Positions 8,204 to 16,526 of a DNA stretch of 64,000 bases are shown here, piece by piece. The translations under genes were made by a program, and so were the position numbers. Positions within the stretch are counted from its first letter, which is position 1. Each line of letters opens with the position of its first letter. The notes beneath the pieces were generated by a model. It saw only the letters and a program-made list of their open reading frames with translations, did no database searches and was not told the DNA's origin. This DNA is from Bog-473 sp963836605 (GTDB lineage: Bacteria; Actinomycetota; Acidimicrobiia; Acidimicrobiales; RAAP-2), in assembly GCA_963836605.1 (NCBI GenBank), contig CAWIKB010000014.1:496001-560000 (forward strand). The letters are read 5' to 3'.

Positions 8204-9163
8204 ATGGGCGGAACCGACAGAGCGACAGAGGCGCAGCTCTCCGACGCGTGGCTCACTAATCGTCCGTACCTGGTCGACCTGGCCTTTGCCATGCTCCGGG
8301 ACATCGGCGCCGCCGAGGACGCCGTCCAGGAGGCGTTCGCCCGGCTCGCCGTGGCGGACTTCGAACGCATCGAGGACCGGCGAGGGTGGTTGATCGTCGT
8401 CACCAGTCGCATCTGCCTCGATCAGATCAACTCAGCCCGCTCTCGACGTGAGCAAGTCCACGAAACGTCCACCATTGAGTTTGCCGGCACGCCCGCGTCG
8501 TCCGTGTTGCCAGTCGACCCCGCCGATCGCGTCACCCTCGACGACGAGGTCAAGCTGGCCCTCCTGGTCGTGCTTCAGCAACTGAAGCCGGCTGAACGGG
8601 TTGTGTTCGTGCTCCACGACATCTTCAGACTGCCGTTCGAGACCATCTCCGAATCCACCGGCCGATCGACTGCAAGCTGCCGCCAGCTGGCGCGACGGGC
8701 TCGCCTGAAGATCAAGTCGGAGAACGCGCACGAGAGTATGGAAGTCGACACGGCCGAGCACCGGCTCGTGACCGAACGGTTCATTCAGGCGTGCTCGAGC
8801 GGGGATATTGCCGCGCTGCTCGCGCTCCTCGATCCTGACGCCTCGGGCGGGGTGGACCTTGGACCGGCTGACCCACGCACCGGCCAGGTCGTCCACGGAC
8901 CGGGGACCATGGCGCGCACGCTGCTGCGCTACTTCGGTCCGTGGACCACTCTCGTGTCCAACCCGCTCGGGGGCCGTTCCGTCGTCATGGCCTTCGTCGA
9001 CCAGCGACTCTACGCCGTGATCCTCCTCGAGCTCGACGGAGAGCTGATCCATGAGATCCACGTCATCGCCGACCCGGCCAAGTTGATCTTCCTCAGCGAC
9101 CAGCTCTCGTCCGCAGACGCTGCGCCTGCACCAGGGACAACGCCGTGCGGCCGCCGACCCTAG
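8204..9163 (+). CDS. ECF sigma factor with SnoaL-like C-terminal domain (SigJ/ECF41 type)
   Basis: 319 residues. Sigma region 2 lies at about residues 15-85 (MLRDIGAAEDAVQEAFARLA) and region 4 at about 110-165 (LKPAERVVFVLHDIFRLPFETISESTG). A SnoaL-like fused domain follows to the end. ECF41 proteins carry a short linker motif and an NPDKL-like motif in this tail that tune activity; here the latter reads ADPAKL. ECF41 genes are usually beside a carboxymuconolactone decarboxylase or oxidoreductase target, but none is adjacent here. TACGAT at about 8188 could be its -10. Confidence 0.88.
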   Translation: MGGTDRATEAQLSDAWLTNRPYLVDLAFAMLRDIGAAEDAVQEAFARLAVADFERIEDRRGWLIVVTSRICLDQINSARSRREQVHETSTIEFAGTPASSVLPVDPADRVTLDDEVKLALLVVLQQLKPAERVVFVLHDIFRLPFETISESTGRSTASCRQLARRARLKIKSENAHESMEVDTAEHRLVTERFIQACSSGDIAALLALLDPDASGGVDLGPADPRTGQVVHGPGTMARTLLRYFGPWTTLVSNPLGGRSVVMAFVDQRLYAVILLELDGELIHEIHVIADPAKLIFLSDQLSSADAAPAPGTTPCGRRP

Positions 9164-9230
9164 ACCGCGCTGGGCCGGGTGAGGGGAGTCGATCGAGGCA
9201 CACCTTGAGCGGGTGGTGTCCCGGGAGCTC

Positions 9231-10469
9231 TCAGGCGACGTCCGGGTTCTCGAGGACCAGGGCGACCCCCTGCCCGGAGCCGACGCAGACACCGAGCACG
9301 CCGTAGCGGGCGTGACGCAGGCGAAGCTCGGTGGCCAACGTGAGGACGTAGCGGGTTCCCGAGGACCCGAAGGGATGACCGATCGCCACGGCGCCCCCGT
9401 TGGGGTTCAGTCGCTCGTCGGGCACTTCGAAACCGTCGAGCTGGGCGGGTAACTCCCGCAGCACCCCGAGCGCCTGGGCGGCGAAGGCCTCGTGGACCTC
9501 CCAGACATCGATGTCGACTGGTGCCACTCCAGCCCGCCCGAGGGCCGTGGCGATGGCGAAGGCCGGAGCGATACCCATGAACTGGGGGTCGAGCGCATAC
9601 GTCGCGGACGCCACCACTCGGGCCATCGGTTCGATTCCCAGATCCCGTGCCGCGGCCCCGCTGGCCAGGACGACGGCGCTGGCCCCGTCGCTCAAGGGGG
9701 AGGAATTCCCGGCGGTCATCTGGGTGGTATTGGGCTGGGGCGAGAGCGCGGCCAACCGTTCGGCCGAGGTGTCTCCCCGGATGATCTCGTCGTGTTCGAA
9801 GGTGCGCTCCGGGACGCGGCGCGTACCGGGGATCTCGACCGGGTGGATCTCGGCGGCGAACCGTCCCGAATCACGGGCCGCCGCCGCACGCAGATGTGAA
9901 CGCAACACGAAGGTGTCGATCTCCTCGCGGGTCAGGCCGTAGCGGTCGGCCACGTTCTGCGCTGTCTTGATCATCTCGACGTACGCATTGCGGGCCAGCA
10001 GCACTGGGTTGGGCGGCCCACCGGCGCCGGCCCACATGGTGTCGAGCAGGAGGACGGGGCCTCGCGGGCTGAAGGGAGCATCACCCTTCATCTGGGCCCA
10101 GCCCGAGCGTGACATCGATTCGACGCCGGCAGCGAGTCCCACGCCGAGCTCTTCACTGCGGATGGCATGGGCTATGGAGATGGCGCCCGTCAACGACGAG
10201 GCGCAGAACCGATTGACCGTCACGGCGGGAACCGAGTCCGGGAAGCCCGCGGCCAGCGCGCCCCAGCGGGCGATGTCCCCCATGCCTTCATGCGCGCTGT
10301 TCACGCACCCCGCCGTGATGTCCTCAATCCGCTCGAGGGGGACGCCGACGCGCGCGCAGGCGGCCACCATGGTCTGCCCCAGGAGGTCGTCGGTGCGCAG
10401 GTGCGACAGCGAGCCACCGTAGCGTCCGACCGGCGTTCGCACGCCCCCAAGGATGAATGCGTCCGCCAT
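9231..10469 (-). CDS. Thiolase (acetyl-CoA C-acyltransferase)
   Basis: 412 residues from ATG 10469; a longer reading would run into OsmC. The nucleophilic Cys is in VNRFCASSLTGA (about residue 88). The catalytic His is in NGGAVAIGHPFGSSG. The second Cys is in GVCVGSGQGVAL. Together these make a complete active site for degradative or biosynthetic thiolysis of 3-ketoacyl-CoA. It is the last gene of a minus-strand group (HxlR, thioesterase, OsmC, thiolase), 13 bp after OsmC. The acyl-CoA thioesterase in the same group suggests acyl-CoA turnover. Confidence 0.93.
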   Translation of the reverse strand: MADAFILGGVRTPVGRYGGSLSHLRTDDLLGQTMVAACARVGVPLERIEDITAGCVNSAHEGMGDIARWGALAAGFPDSVPAVTVNRFCASSLTGAISIAHAIRSEELGVGLAAGVESMSRSGWAQMKGDAPFSPRGPVLLLDTMWAGAGGPPNPVLLARNAYVEMIKTAQNVADRYGLTREEIDTFVLRSHLRAAAARDSGRFAAEIHPVEIPGTRRVPERTFEHDEIIRGDTSAERLAALSPQPNTTQMTAGNSSPLSDGASAVVLASGAAARDLGIEPMARVVASATYALDPQFMGIAPAFAIATALGRAGVAPVDIDVWEVHEAFAAQALGVLRELPAQLDGFEVPDERLNPNGGAVAIGHPFGSSGTRYVLTLATELRLRHARYGVLGVCVGSGQGVALVLENPDVA

Positions 10470-10482
10470 CGCTCGGCTCCTC

Positions 10483-10908
10483 CTACGGCACCAGGGATGC
10501 CTCGAGGGTGATCTCGGGCACACCGGCCAACGCCCGACTCACCGGACATCCGGCTTTGGCGGCGAGGGCCTTCTCCACGAAGGCAGCCTCGTCCAATCCG
10601 GACACCCGACCCACGGTGACGAGGGCGATCTTCGTGATGGTCGGGGCACCATCGACGGGCCGCAGGGTGACCGTGGCGTCGGTGTGCACCGAGTCGGGTG
10701 GACTACCGGACGTGGCCAGGAGGTTGGCAAGAGCCATAGAGAAGCACGCGGCGTGAGCTGCCGCGATCAACTGCTCGGGGTTGGATCCGGGACCGTCCTC
10801 GAAACGGGACTTGTAGGTGTAGCCACCGCTGATGGTGTCACCCGCGGTGAACGTGCCCGTCCCCGTCGGCACATCGCCCGTCCACTCTGCACTTCCTCTT
10901 GCCGGCAT
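10483..10908 (-). CDS. osmC: OsmC family peroxiredoxin-like protein
   Basis: 141 residues from ATG 10908, chosen because GAGGAGG sits 6 nt upstream; an in-frame ATG at 10929 has none. OsmC/Ohr proteins reduce organic hydroperoxides with two cysteines. Both are present: AHAACFSMAL (about residue 53) and AKAGCPVSRAL (about residue 118). The spacing and the RGSAEWTGDVPTGTG start fit the OsmC subfamily rather than Ohr. It sits between the thioesterase and thiolase genes in the same direction. Confidence 0.92.
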   Translation of the reverse strand: MPARGSAEWTGDVPTGTGTFTAGDTISGGYTYKSRFEDGPGSNPEQLIAAAHAACFSMALANLLATSGSPPDSVHTDATVTLRPVDGAPTITKIALVTVGRVSGLDEAAFVEKALAAKAGCPVSRALAGVPEITLEASLVP

Positions 10909-10986
10909 GCTGGCCTCCTCGCTGTCCATCGCTCGTCATTTTGGGAGAGACGATTGTTTCGTTCCCGCCTTCGTTGCGGGGAATCC

Positions 10987-11814
10987 TCAACCGAGACGGA
11001 TGCCCGCCAGCTGGGTGCCCTGGGCGACCAGGCGTCCAGCGCGGTCCCAGATGAAGCATGATTGGTCGACCCGCTGTGCGTCAATGAGGTGGGCCCGCTG
11101 CAACACGCGTACGGGTCCGGGTGCCGGCAGGGCCCGGACGTAGGCGGTCAGCTCCAGGGTCGGTACCCAGCCGGATCTCTCGATGTCGAAGGTGGCCGGC
11201 GGGAAGGCGTCGACGGCGAACAGCAATGAGTTCGGATCGAAGGACTCGTCTGCCGGGAGCGCCAGCCAGCCTCGCAGCTCGCCCCGGTGGCTCGGATGGC
11301 CGGTCGTGAAACCACTGGACGTGGGCTCGAGACGCACCTCGGCCTGCCCCATGAGAGCCACCGGTGTCCCCTCGGGCGTGCGCGGGACCAGACGAGCGCA
11401 GTCCTCGTAGGAGACCTCACTCACCTCGGGCAACCCGTCATCCCAGTAGGGGACCGTCCCTCCCGCCAGGCGGCTGGTCGTGAACAGCGACTCGACGCAG
11501 GCCTGGCCGCCCTGGCTCATCCGGGCCCGAATCTGACTGGCCGACCGCCCGGTTCGGAGCACCTCGGCCCAAATGGTGACGGGGCCGGGGTCCGGTGAGT
11601 GCAGATAGTGCGCGCTGGCCGCGATGACGTGATCATGCTCACTCACCGCAGCGGCGGCCCGCCCGAGCATGGCCAGGAGATAGCCGCCGTTGGGCTTGCC
11701 CCCGATGGTCCATTCCGGGTTGACCCGTGCGTCGAAGCGACCCGGTTCGCGCTCGGACAGACTGCTCACGTCGGCAAAGGGGAACGTCACCCCGGTCGGC
11801 ACGGACGTGGTCAC
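10987..11814 (-). CDS. Acyl-CoA thioesterase, double hot-dog (TesB-like)
   Basis: 275 residues from GTG 11814, which overlaps the HxlR stop (GTGA at 11811-11814). The N-terminal hot-dog contains WTIGGKPNGGYLLAMLGRAA. The C-terminal half has FAVDAFPPATFDIERSGWVPTLELTAYVR and ends QGTQLAGIRLG. This layout is that of actinobacterial thioesterase family proteins that hydrolyse medium- to long-chain acyl-CoA. Its translation is probably coupled to the HxlR regulator. Confidence 0.88.
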   Translation of the reverse strand: MTTSVPTGVTFPFADVSSLSEREPGRFDARVNPEWTIGGKPNGGYLLAMLGRAAAAVSEHDHVIAASAHYLHSPDPGPVTIWAEVLRTGRSASQIRARMSQGGQACVESLFTTSRLAGGTVPYWDDGLPEVSEVSYEDCARLVPRTPEGTPVALMGQAEVRLEPTSSGFTTGHPSHRGELRGWLALPADESFDPNSLLFAVDAFPPATFDIERSGWVPTLELTAYVRALPAPGPVRVLQRAHLIDAQRVDQSCFIWDRAGRLVAQGTQLAGIRLG

Positions 11815-12299
11815 GAGGGCGCCCGGCCTTCCCCTGCCCTCACCAAATCCTCGACCGCCCCCGACCCGGCGACCGCCCTGACATCGCGGGCTCCCATGGG
11901 TTCCCCGCAGGCCGAGCAGGTCAGGCGCGCCTCGGAGGTCTGGTTGCACGCCTGGTGAATGAGTTGGAGCGGCGGGCCCTCAGGAGCGGCGTACGCGTCG
12001 CCCCACTGGCGCATGGTGGTGAGGACCGGCCACAGATCCCGCCCCTTGTCCGTGAGCCGGTAGTCGTGGCGGGGGGGATGTTCGCGGTAAGGGACCCTGA
12101 CGAGCACCCCGGCCTCCACCAGATGGGAAAGCCGCTGGTTCAGGACGTTGCGGGAGATTCCGAGTCGCTCCTGGAACTGGTCGAAGCGGGTCACGCCGAG
12201 GAAGGCGTCCCGGACGATCAACATCGACCACCACTCCCCGACGACCTCGAGACACTGGGCCACCGAGCAGTGCATGTCGGAGAAGCTCTTGCGTTCCAC
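11811..12299 (-). CDS. HxlR family transcriptional regulator with C-terminal zinc-ribbon-like tail
   Basis: 162 residues. The winged HTH has the HxlR signature: CSVAQCLEVVGEWWSMLIVRD at the start (Cys at 11 and 16), then FDQFQERLGISRNVLNQRL and a wing at PPRHDYRLTDKGRDLWPVL. The tail after residue 110 holds HQAC and LTCSACGEPM, possibly a small metal or redox site. It is divergent from the hot-dog thioesterase at 12355, and the gap contains a TTGCGT/ACGCAA palindrome, the likely operator. Confidence 0.9.
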   Translation of the reverse strand: MERKSFSDMHCSVAQCLEVVGEWWSMLIVRDAFLGVTRFDQFQERLGISRNVLNQRLSHLVEAGVLVRVPYREHPPRHDYRLTDKGRDLWPVLTTMRQWGDAYAAPEGPPLQLIHQACNQTSEARLTCSACGEPMGARDVRAVAGSGAVEDLVRAGEGRAPS

Positions 12300-12303
12300 T
12301 CGG

Positions 12304-12347
12304 ACGCAATCTAGTGGGTTGCGTCATAGAACGCAATCCATTAGCGT
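12304..12347 (+). promoter_or_regulatory. Promoter and HxlR-type operator for a leaderless gene
   Basis: TTGCGT (12319-12324) can serve as a -35, 17 bp from TAGCGT (12342-12347), which ends 7 nt before ATG 12355. That fits a leaderless transcript. The same TTGCGT forms a palindrome with ACGCAA (12331-12336, 6-bp spacer), and another ACGCAATC half-site lies at 12304-12311. Repression by the divergent HxlR protein is inferred. Confidence 0.5.
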
Positions 12348-12354
12348 AAGTTCC

Positions 12355-12840
12355 ATGATCGAACCGACGAGTGCGAACGAGCGCCCGGGAGGCGGGGCCG
12401 AGCCCGCCAGGACCACCGCACCCGGAGGTCCCACCCTCGAAGCGGCCTCGCTCGAGGAGGCCGGTGCGTTCGTCACGACGGCCGGACTCGTTCTCGACGA
12501 GATCGCCGGTTGGCGGGTCAGCGGGCACATCAATCTGGGTCCCGAGCACCACACGCCCTGGGGCATCGTCCACGGCGGCGTGTACACCACGGCCATCGAG
12601 AGCGCAGCCAGCATCGGTGCCTGCGCAGCGGTGAGGGAACGGAGCATGGTGGCGGTCGGCATCACCAACACGACCCACTTCCTGCGGTCGGTCACGGCAG
12701 GCCGGGTCGAGGTGGAAGCCGTGGCGCTCAACCAGGGTCGCAGTCAACAGTTGTGGCGCGTCGACGTCAACGACGGATCAGGAAAGTTGGTCGCTCACGG
12801 CGAGGTGCGGCTCCAGAACGTCCCCGCTGTGCCCGTCTGA
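12355..12840 (+). CDS. PaaI/YdiI-type hot-dog thioesterase
   Basis: 161 residues from ATG 12355. The hot-dog core follows a 40-residue polar N-terminus: LGPEHHTPWGIVHGGVYTTAIESAAS is the hallmark HGGV helix with the catalytic acidic residue (E in AIESAA), followed by VGITNTTHFLRSV. Such enzymes cleave aryl- or acyl-CoA thioesters. It is divergent from HxlR, suggesting inducible expression; the opposite operon carries a second, unrelated thioesterase. Confidence 0.88.
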   Translation: MIEPTSANERPGGGAEPARTTAPGGPTLEAASLEEAGAFVTTAGLVLDEIAGWRVSGHINLGPEHHTPWGIVHGGVYTTAIESAASIGACAAVRERSMVAVGITNTTHFLRSVTAGRVEVEAVALNQGRSQQLWRVDVNDGSGKLVAHGEVRLQNVPAVPV

Positions 12841-12943
12841 GACGACGTCCCCCGACCCGTCGCCGCCCATCTGCCCCGTCCATCCGGCGACACCTCGAAC
12901 GGCGAGCGAGCAACCCGGAGCATCGCCCAGAACCTCGGCGCGA

Positions 12944-13402
12944 TCAGGCGGATGCGGTGTGATCGTCCCCGGCCCAGGTCCAACGGGGAACCTCCCGCAG
13001 CGGGTGCAGTTCGTCGTCGTTCTTGGCGTGGGAGTTCTGCATGGCCACCGTCGAACCGAACTCGACGTGCGAACGGATGGCCTCCCGGAACTCGTGGTCG
13101 TCGGGCAGGCCGGCTTCCTCGACCGCGGCGAGGTACAACTCGACGAAGCGTTGACGCTGGTCCTCGGTTATGTCGAGGCCACGATGGACGGCGATCAGAT
13201 GCGCAAAGCCGAGCTCTCGACTGAAGCGATCCGGTCCACCGAACGATTCGGCGGTGAAGGCCGTCAGATGATCGACGTGCTGGGGCTGCCCGTGGCCGAA
13301 GAGCGGTTGCAGCAACGGGTCATTGAGCACGCTGGTGTAGAAGGTGTCCTCCAACCGGTGGAGGGCCTCCTCACCGCCGGCATGTTCGTACAGCGAGGCC
13401 AT
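12944..13402 (-). CDS. Truncated haemoglobin (group 2-like)
   Basis: 152 residues, a 2-over-2 globin. The start is MASLYEHAGGEEAL, the B-helix carries a Tyr in EDTFYTSVLNDP (the usual ligand-stabilising position), and the CD turn has PLFGHGQPQHVDHLTAF. The proximal His is in LIAVHRGLDITEDQ. Functions in the family include O2/NO chemistry and peroxide handling. It stands alone, divergent from the hydrolase at 13642. Confidence 0.9.
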   Translation of the reverse strand: MASLYEHAGGEEALHRLEDTFYTSVLNDPLLQPLFGHGQPQHVDHLTAFTAESFGGPDRFSRELGFAHLIAVHRGLDITEDQRQRFVELYLAAVEEAGLPDDHEFREAIRSHVEFGSTVAMQNSHAKNDDELHPLREVPRWTWAGDDHTASA

Positions 13403-13641
13403 GCGCCGAGGCTAACGGGACCGCGCTCTCGGGCCGACCGGTCGCCAACCGTCTTCGGCTCGGTAGGATTCGCCCGGACCCGAACGTCACGGCCCGCCGA
13501 ACCGACTCGGAGAAGTGCCACCCCCGCTCCGCCACCTTCTGCCACATGGCGGATCATGGGGCGAAGGTGCCATGTCCGACGAGGAAGAGTCGGGGGCATC
13601 GATGTACGGGACCGCGCACACGTGCGGGGAGGGAGGCCGGA

Positions 13642-14448
13642 ATGCTCGTCGACGTAGAGGGGACCCGGATCAATGTCATTGACGAGGGGACCGGACATCC
13701 CGTGCTGTTTCTCCATGGGTTGGGGGGGTGCTGGCGCGACTGGGAGCCCCAGCTCGAGACGCTGACGGCGAACTTCCGATGTGTGGTTCCCGAGTTCCGC
13801 GGCCACGGCCGATCGGACCGCCCCCTGGGCCGGTACTCGACCGCTCTCTTCGCGGACGACGTGGCCGGGCTCTGCAGTGAGCTCGGCCTCTCCCATGCCT
13901 ACGTGGTCGGGCTCTCGATGGGCGGGATGGTGGCCCAGACCCTGGCCGTGGAGCACCCCGGTCTCGTCGACGGGCTGGTGCTGGCCGACACGACCAGCCA
14001 TGTCGGCGCCGACGCCGCCGACGCCCTCCGGGGCGCGCTCCCCCTCATTCGGGAGCAGGGCATGGCGCTCGTGCAGGCGTTTGCCGCATCCGCCATGGCG
14101 GCCGACGAGGCCCTCTCGGGCGGGTCCCCCACGATCCGCCGCAACAACCTGCGTGAATCATCGGGCAACGACCCCCTGGCCTACGCCAGCTCCTTGCAGG
14201 CGCTGATCGAACACCCCGAGCTCGAGGGGCTCGGCCACCTGCAGGTGCCGACGCTGGTGCTCCGGGGAGAGCACGACGTGTTGGCCGGGGAGGATGGGGC
14301 GCGGGAGCTCGCTGATGCCATCCCCGGCGCCGAATTCGCCGTCATCCCCGGCGCGGGGCATCTGGCCAACCTCGATCAGCCGGCGCGCTTCGACGCACTG
14401 TGCCAGGACTTCGTCGCCCGACATCCCTGCACCGCCGTACCCGACTAG
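13642..14448 (+). CDS. Alpha/beta hydrolase
   Basis: 268 residues from ATG 13642, with GGGAGG upstream. The oxyanion turn is LFLHGLGGCW, the nucleophile elbow GLSMGGMVAQ (Ser about residue 96), the acid LRGEHDVLAG and the His IPGAGHLANLD. All parts of a 3-oxoadipate enol-lactonase/haloperoxidase-like enzyme are present. The substrate is unknown. Its stop codon lies inside an inverted repeat shared with the convergent peptidase gene. Confidence 0.9.
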   Translation: MLVDVEGTRINVIDEGTGHPVLFLHGLGGCWRDWEPQLETLTANFRCVVPEFRGHGRSDRPLGRYSTALFADDVAGLCSELGLSHAYVVGLSMGGMVAQTLAVEHPGLVDGLVLADTTSHVGADAADALRGALPLIREQGMALVQAFAASAMAADEALSGGSPTIRRNNLRESSGNDPLAYASSLQALIEHPELEGLGHLQVPTLVLRGEHDVLAGEDGARELADAIPGAEFAVIPGAGHLANLDQPARFDALCQDFVARHPCTAVPD

Positions 14449-14474
14449 CGGCGGGCGTCCGGCGCGGCCGCTAG
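14445..14474. terminator. Inverted repeat enclosing both convergent stop codons
   Basis: CTAGCGGC (14445-14452) pairs perfectly with GCCGCTAG (14467-14474) across a 14-nt loop. The TAG stops of the hydrolase (+) and the peptidase (-) both lie within the arms. It could act as a compact bidirectional terminator; no T-tract is visible. Confidence 0.4.
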
Positions 14475-15904
14475 CGATCGGGTCGGATCGGGCCGTCGGC
14501 CGGCGCCGCCGCGGGCTCCGAGCGAAACGTCGGCGAGGTGGCGCCCGAGGTGCCGTGCACGATCCGGGCCACCGCCCGCGTGAGGGGCTCGAGGCTGGGC
14601 GCGTGGATCTTGTCCAGCGTGTCGGCGGCGTCGAAGAGGTACATCGGCGCCGTCAGGAACTGGACGATGGGAACACCCTCGGGGTGGAAGAACGCCCCGT
14701 CGGTCGGCGGATCCGGCGAGAAGGTGTCGGGGCGAAGGACGAACGAGCGCCGCAGGTCCTCGTCCCGGATCGCCGATCCCACCAGAGCCTCGAGTTCGGG
14801 GTGCTGGCTCGTGAACCACCAGCGGGGCTCCGGGGCGTCGGTGGGCTCCAGCCGACCGTCGACCGGGATGCACCGGCGCGCCACGTGCTCGAGGTGGATC
14901 TCGACGACGACCCGCGGGAGCAACTCGCGGTGCGCGGCGATGAAGCTACGTGTCCCGGCCCCACCTGTCATGTGGCCCGACGTGAGGAGGAAGAGGAGAT
15001 TGTGGGGTCGCAGCCGGTGCGGCACCCGGGACCAGTACAGCGCCTGACCCAGGACCAGCGCCATGCCCGAGGCATCCTCTACGGCCGAGGCCCATGGCGC
15101 ATCGTGGTGGGACGCGATGATCACCCAGTCGTCCGACGCTCCGGGCAACGTGGCGAGCACGTTGTGCGAGGTCACTTCCCGACGCTCGCTCGACGTGCAC
15201 AGCCGACCACGTGTCGGCCCCTCCTCCATCAGCGACCGCAACCGCGCCGACGAGTCCGGACTGATCCAGAGGCCGGGGATGGGCCGTGCCAGGGCGTCGT
15301 AGGGGACGTAGTACTTGCAGGTCTCCCAGGGCATGCCCCCCAGGGCCCCGATGAACCCGACCGCGCCCGCATCGATGGAGGGCTCCATGACGTGCATGAA
15401 CGCAGCGCCGAAGGGCAGGGTCTGCACCTCAGTGTCGAAATCCCCATCGGGGTCGTAGCAGTACGTGGCCCCATCACGCAGGACGGCTTGGGGGAGCTGG
15501 AGCAGATCGAGCTCGCAGACGGCGAGCTTGCCCGCCACCGCCCGTCTGGTCCCGACCGGGTCCATCGCCGCGTCGCTCCAGGCCAGAGGGGCCAGGTCCG
15601 CCTCGATCCCGTCGGGAGCGGGCGCGCTGTGGGGCAGGATGAAACCCGGAAGGCGAACCGAGCGGTCGGCCGCACCGGTCGGCCACACCTCGAACCCCTC
15701 ATCGAGGGGCTCCCACAAGGGGAGCGGCACCGGCTCCAGCGACACCCCCTCGAGCCCGAACGAGTCGAAGCGTTCCGCGCACCAGCTCTCGGCCCAGAGG
15801 TCGGCCGGGTACCCCGGCCGCCGTACGCCCTGGGCCACGATCTGCTCGATCCAGCCGAGCATCTGCTCGGTGTCGGCCGCGACGGCCGGGTCGGGGTCGG
15901 GCAT
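14471..15904 (-). CDS. M28 family zinc aminopeptidase-like protein
   Basis: 477 residues from ATG 15904. A longer in-frame reading to 16162 is low-complexity and unlike the family. The peptidase core shows ASHHDAPWASAVEDASGMALVLG, with the HxD and EDxSG metal ligands, and later VVVEIHLEHVA and DGAFFHPEGVPIVQF. A PA-like insert precedes it. No signal peptide is seen, so it appears cytoplasmic. M28 enzymes remove N-terminal or acyl groups from peptides. The weak ribosome site makes the start uncertain. Confidence 0.85.
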   Translation of the reverse strand: MPDPDPAVAADTEQMLGWIEQIVAQGVRRPGYPADLWAESWCAERFDSFGLEGVSLEPVPLPLWEPLDEGFEVWPTGAADRSVRLPGFILPHSAPAPDGIEADLAPLAWSDAAMDPVGTRRAVAGKLAVCELDLLQLPQAVLRDGATYCYDPDGDFDTEVQTLPFGAAFMHVMEPSIDAGAVGFIGALGGMPWETCKYYVPYDALARPIPGLWISPDSSARLRSLMEEGPTRGRLCTSSERREVTSHNVLATLPGASDDWVIIASHHDAPWASAVEDASGMALVLGQALYWSRVPHRLRPHNLLFLLTSGHMTGGAGTRSFIAAHRELLPRVVVEIHLEHVARRCIPVDGRLEPTDAPEPRWWFTSQHPELEALVGSAIRDEDLRRSFVLRPDTFSPDPPTDGAFFHPEGVPIVQFLTAPMYLFDAADTLDKIHAPSLEPLTRAVARIVHGTSGATSPTFRSEPAAAPADGPIRPDR

Positions 15905-16493
15905 CACGCGGGCCGGTCGACCGGCACCTGAGTGCGGGCTGCTGCGGTCACGGTTGCCCCCTTTTGCTGCGCTCCCTGCTGTGGCCCTTCTGTACCCCAT
16001 CGATCGCCGCTGTCGCTCCCGGCAGCCGGAAAGATGCCCGCGCTGAAACTCTCTTCGGCGATGGTATCCGCAGCCAGGCCGAACGGCCGAGACGACGCCG
16101 GACAGCACGACGGTGGCCAAGGATGTGAACTGAGATGAGCGCCGGCTCGCAAGCCCCGACAATCGTCAGGGGATCGATGGCACTCGTGAGCGATAGACGG
16201 CGCGAATCCTCCTGGTGGATGGGAGCGCAGCGGAGTCCACCAGATGGGCGGACGTGGACCGTCAACGGCGCGGGAGCGGCCAGTCGAGCGAGAGGAAACT
16301 GCCCTTCCCGCGATTCTGGCGAGCACACATGACTGTTGGGGTTCTTGGGCCCGCCCGCGCCACCCCCCACCACCCATGGGCCTCGCCAGGGGCGCCTGGG
16401 CCTGTAAGGCTGGATGCGAGGGATTCGGGGCCGTTCGGGTGGCCCGTCGTAGGACGGGCCGCTCACTGTCGGCCACCGAGAGAGGAGACTGAC
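15905..16493. other. Intergenic region between divergent genes
   Basis: About 590 bp between the M28 start and the propeller leader. Open frames here are Arg/Pro-rich shadows without ribosome sites. The region must hold the promoters of both flanking genes, but I cannot assign convincing -35/-10 pairs. AGAGGAG at 16480-16486 serves the short leader frame at 16494. Confidence 0.5.
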
Positions 16494-16526
16494 ATGGGGT
16501 CGCGGCGGGGAGATCCCGGACGGTGA
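16494..16526 (+). CDS. Ten-codon leader reading frame overlapping the propeller gene start
   Basis: ATG 16494 follows AGAGGAG at a good distance and reads MGSRRGDPGR. Its TGA (16524-16526) overlaps the GTG of the large gene (16523-16525). The large gene has no ribosome site of its own, so it is probably translated by re-initiation after this leader. A role beyond coupling is not evident. Confidence 0.4.
   Translation: MGSRRGDPGR

Noticed and set aside
15905..16162. N-terminal extension of the M28 peptidase
   Set aside because: The extra 86 residues are Arg/Ser/Gly-rich with no signal peptide or domain; the ATG at 15904 fits the family start.
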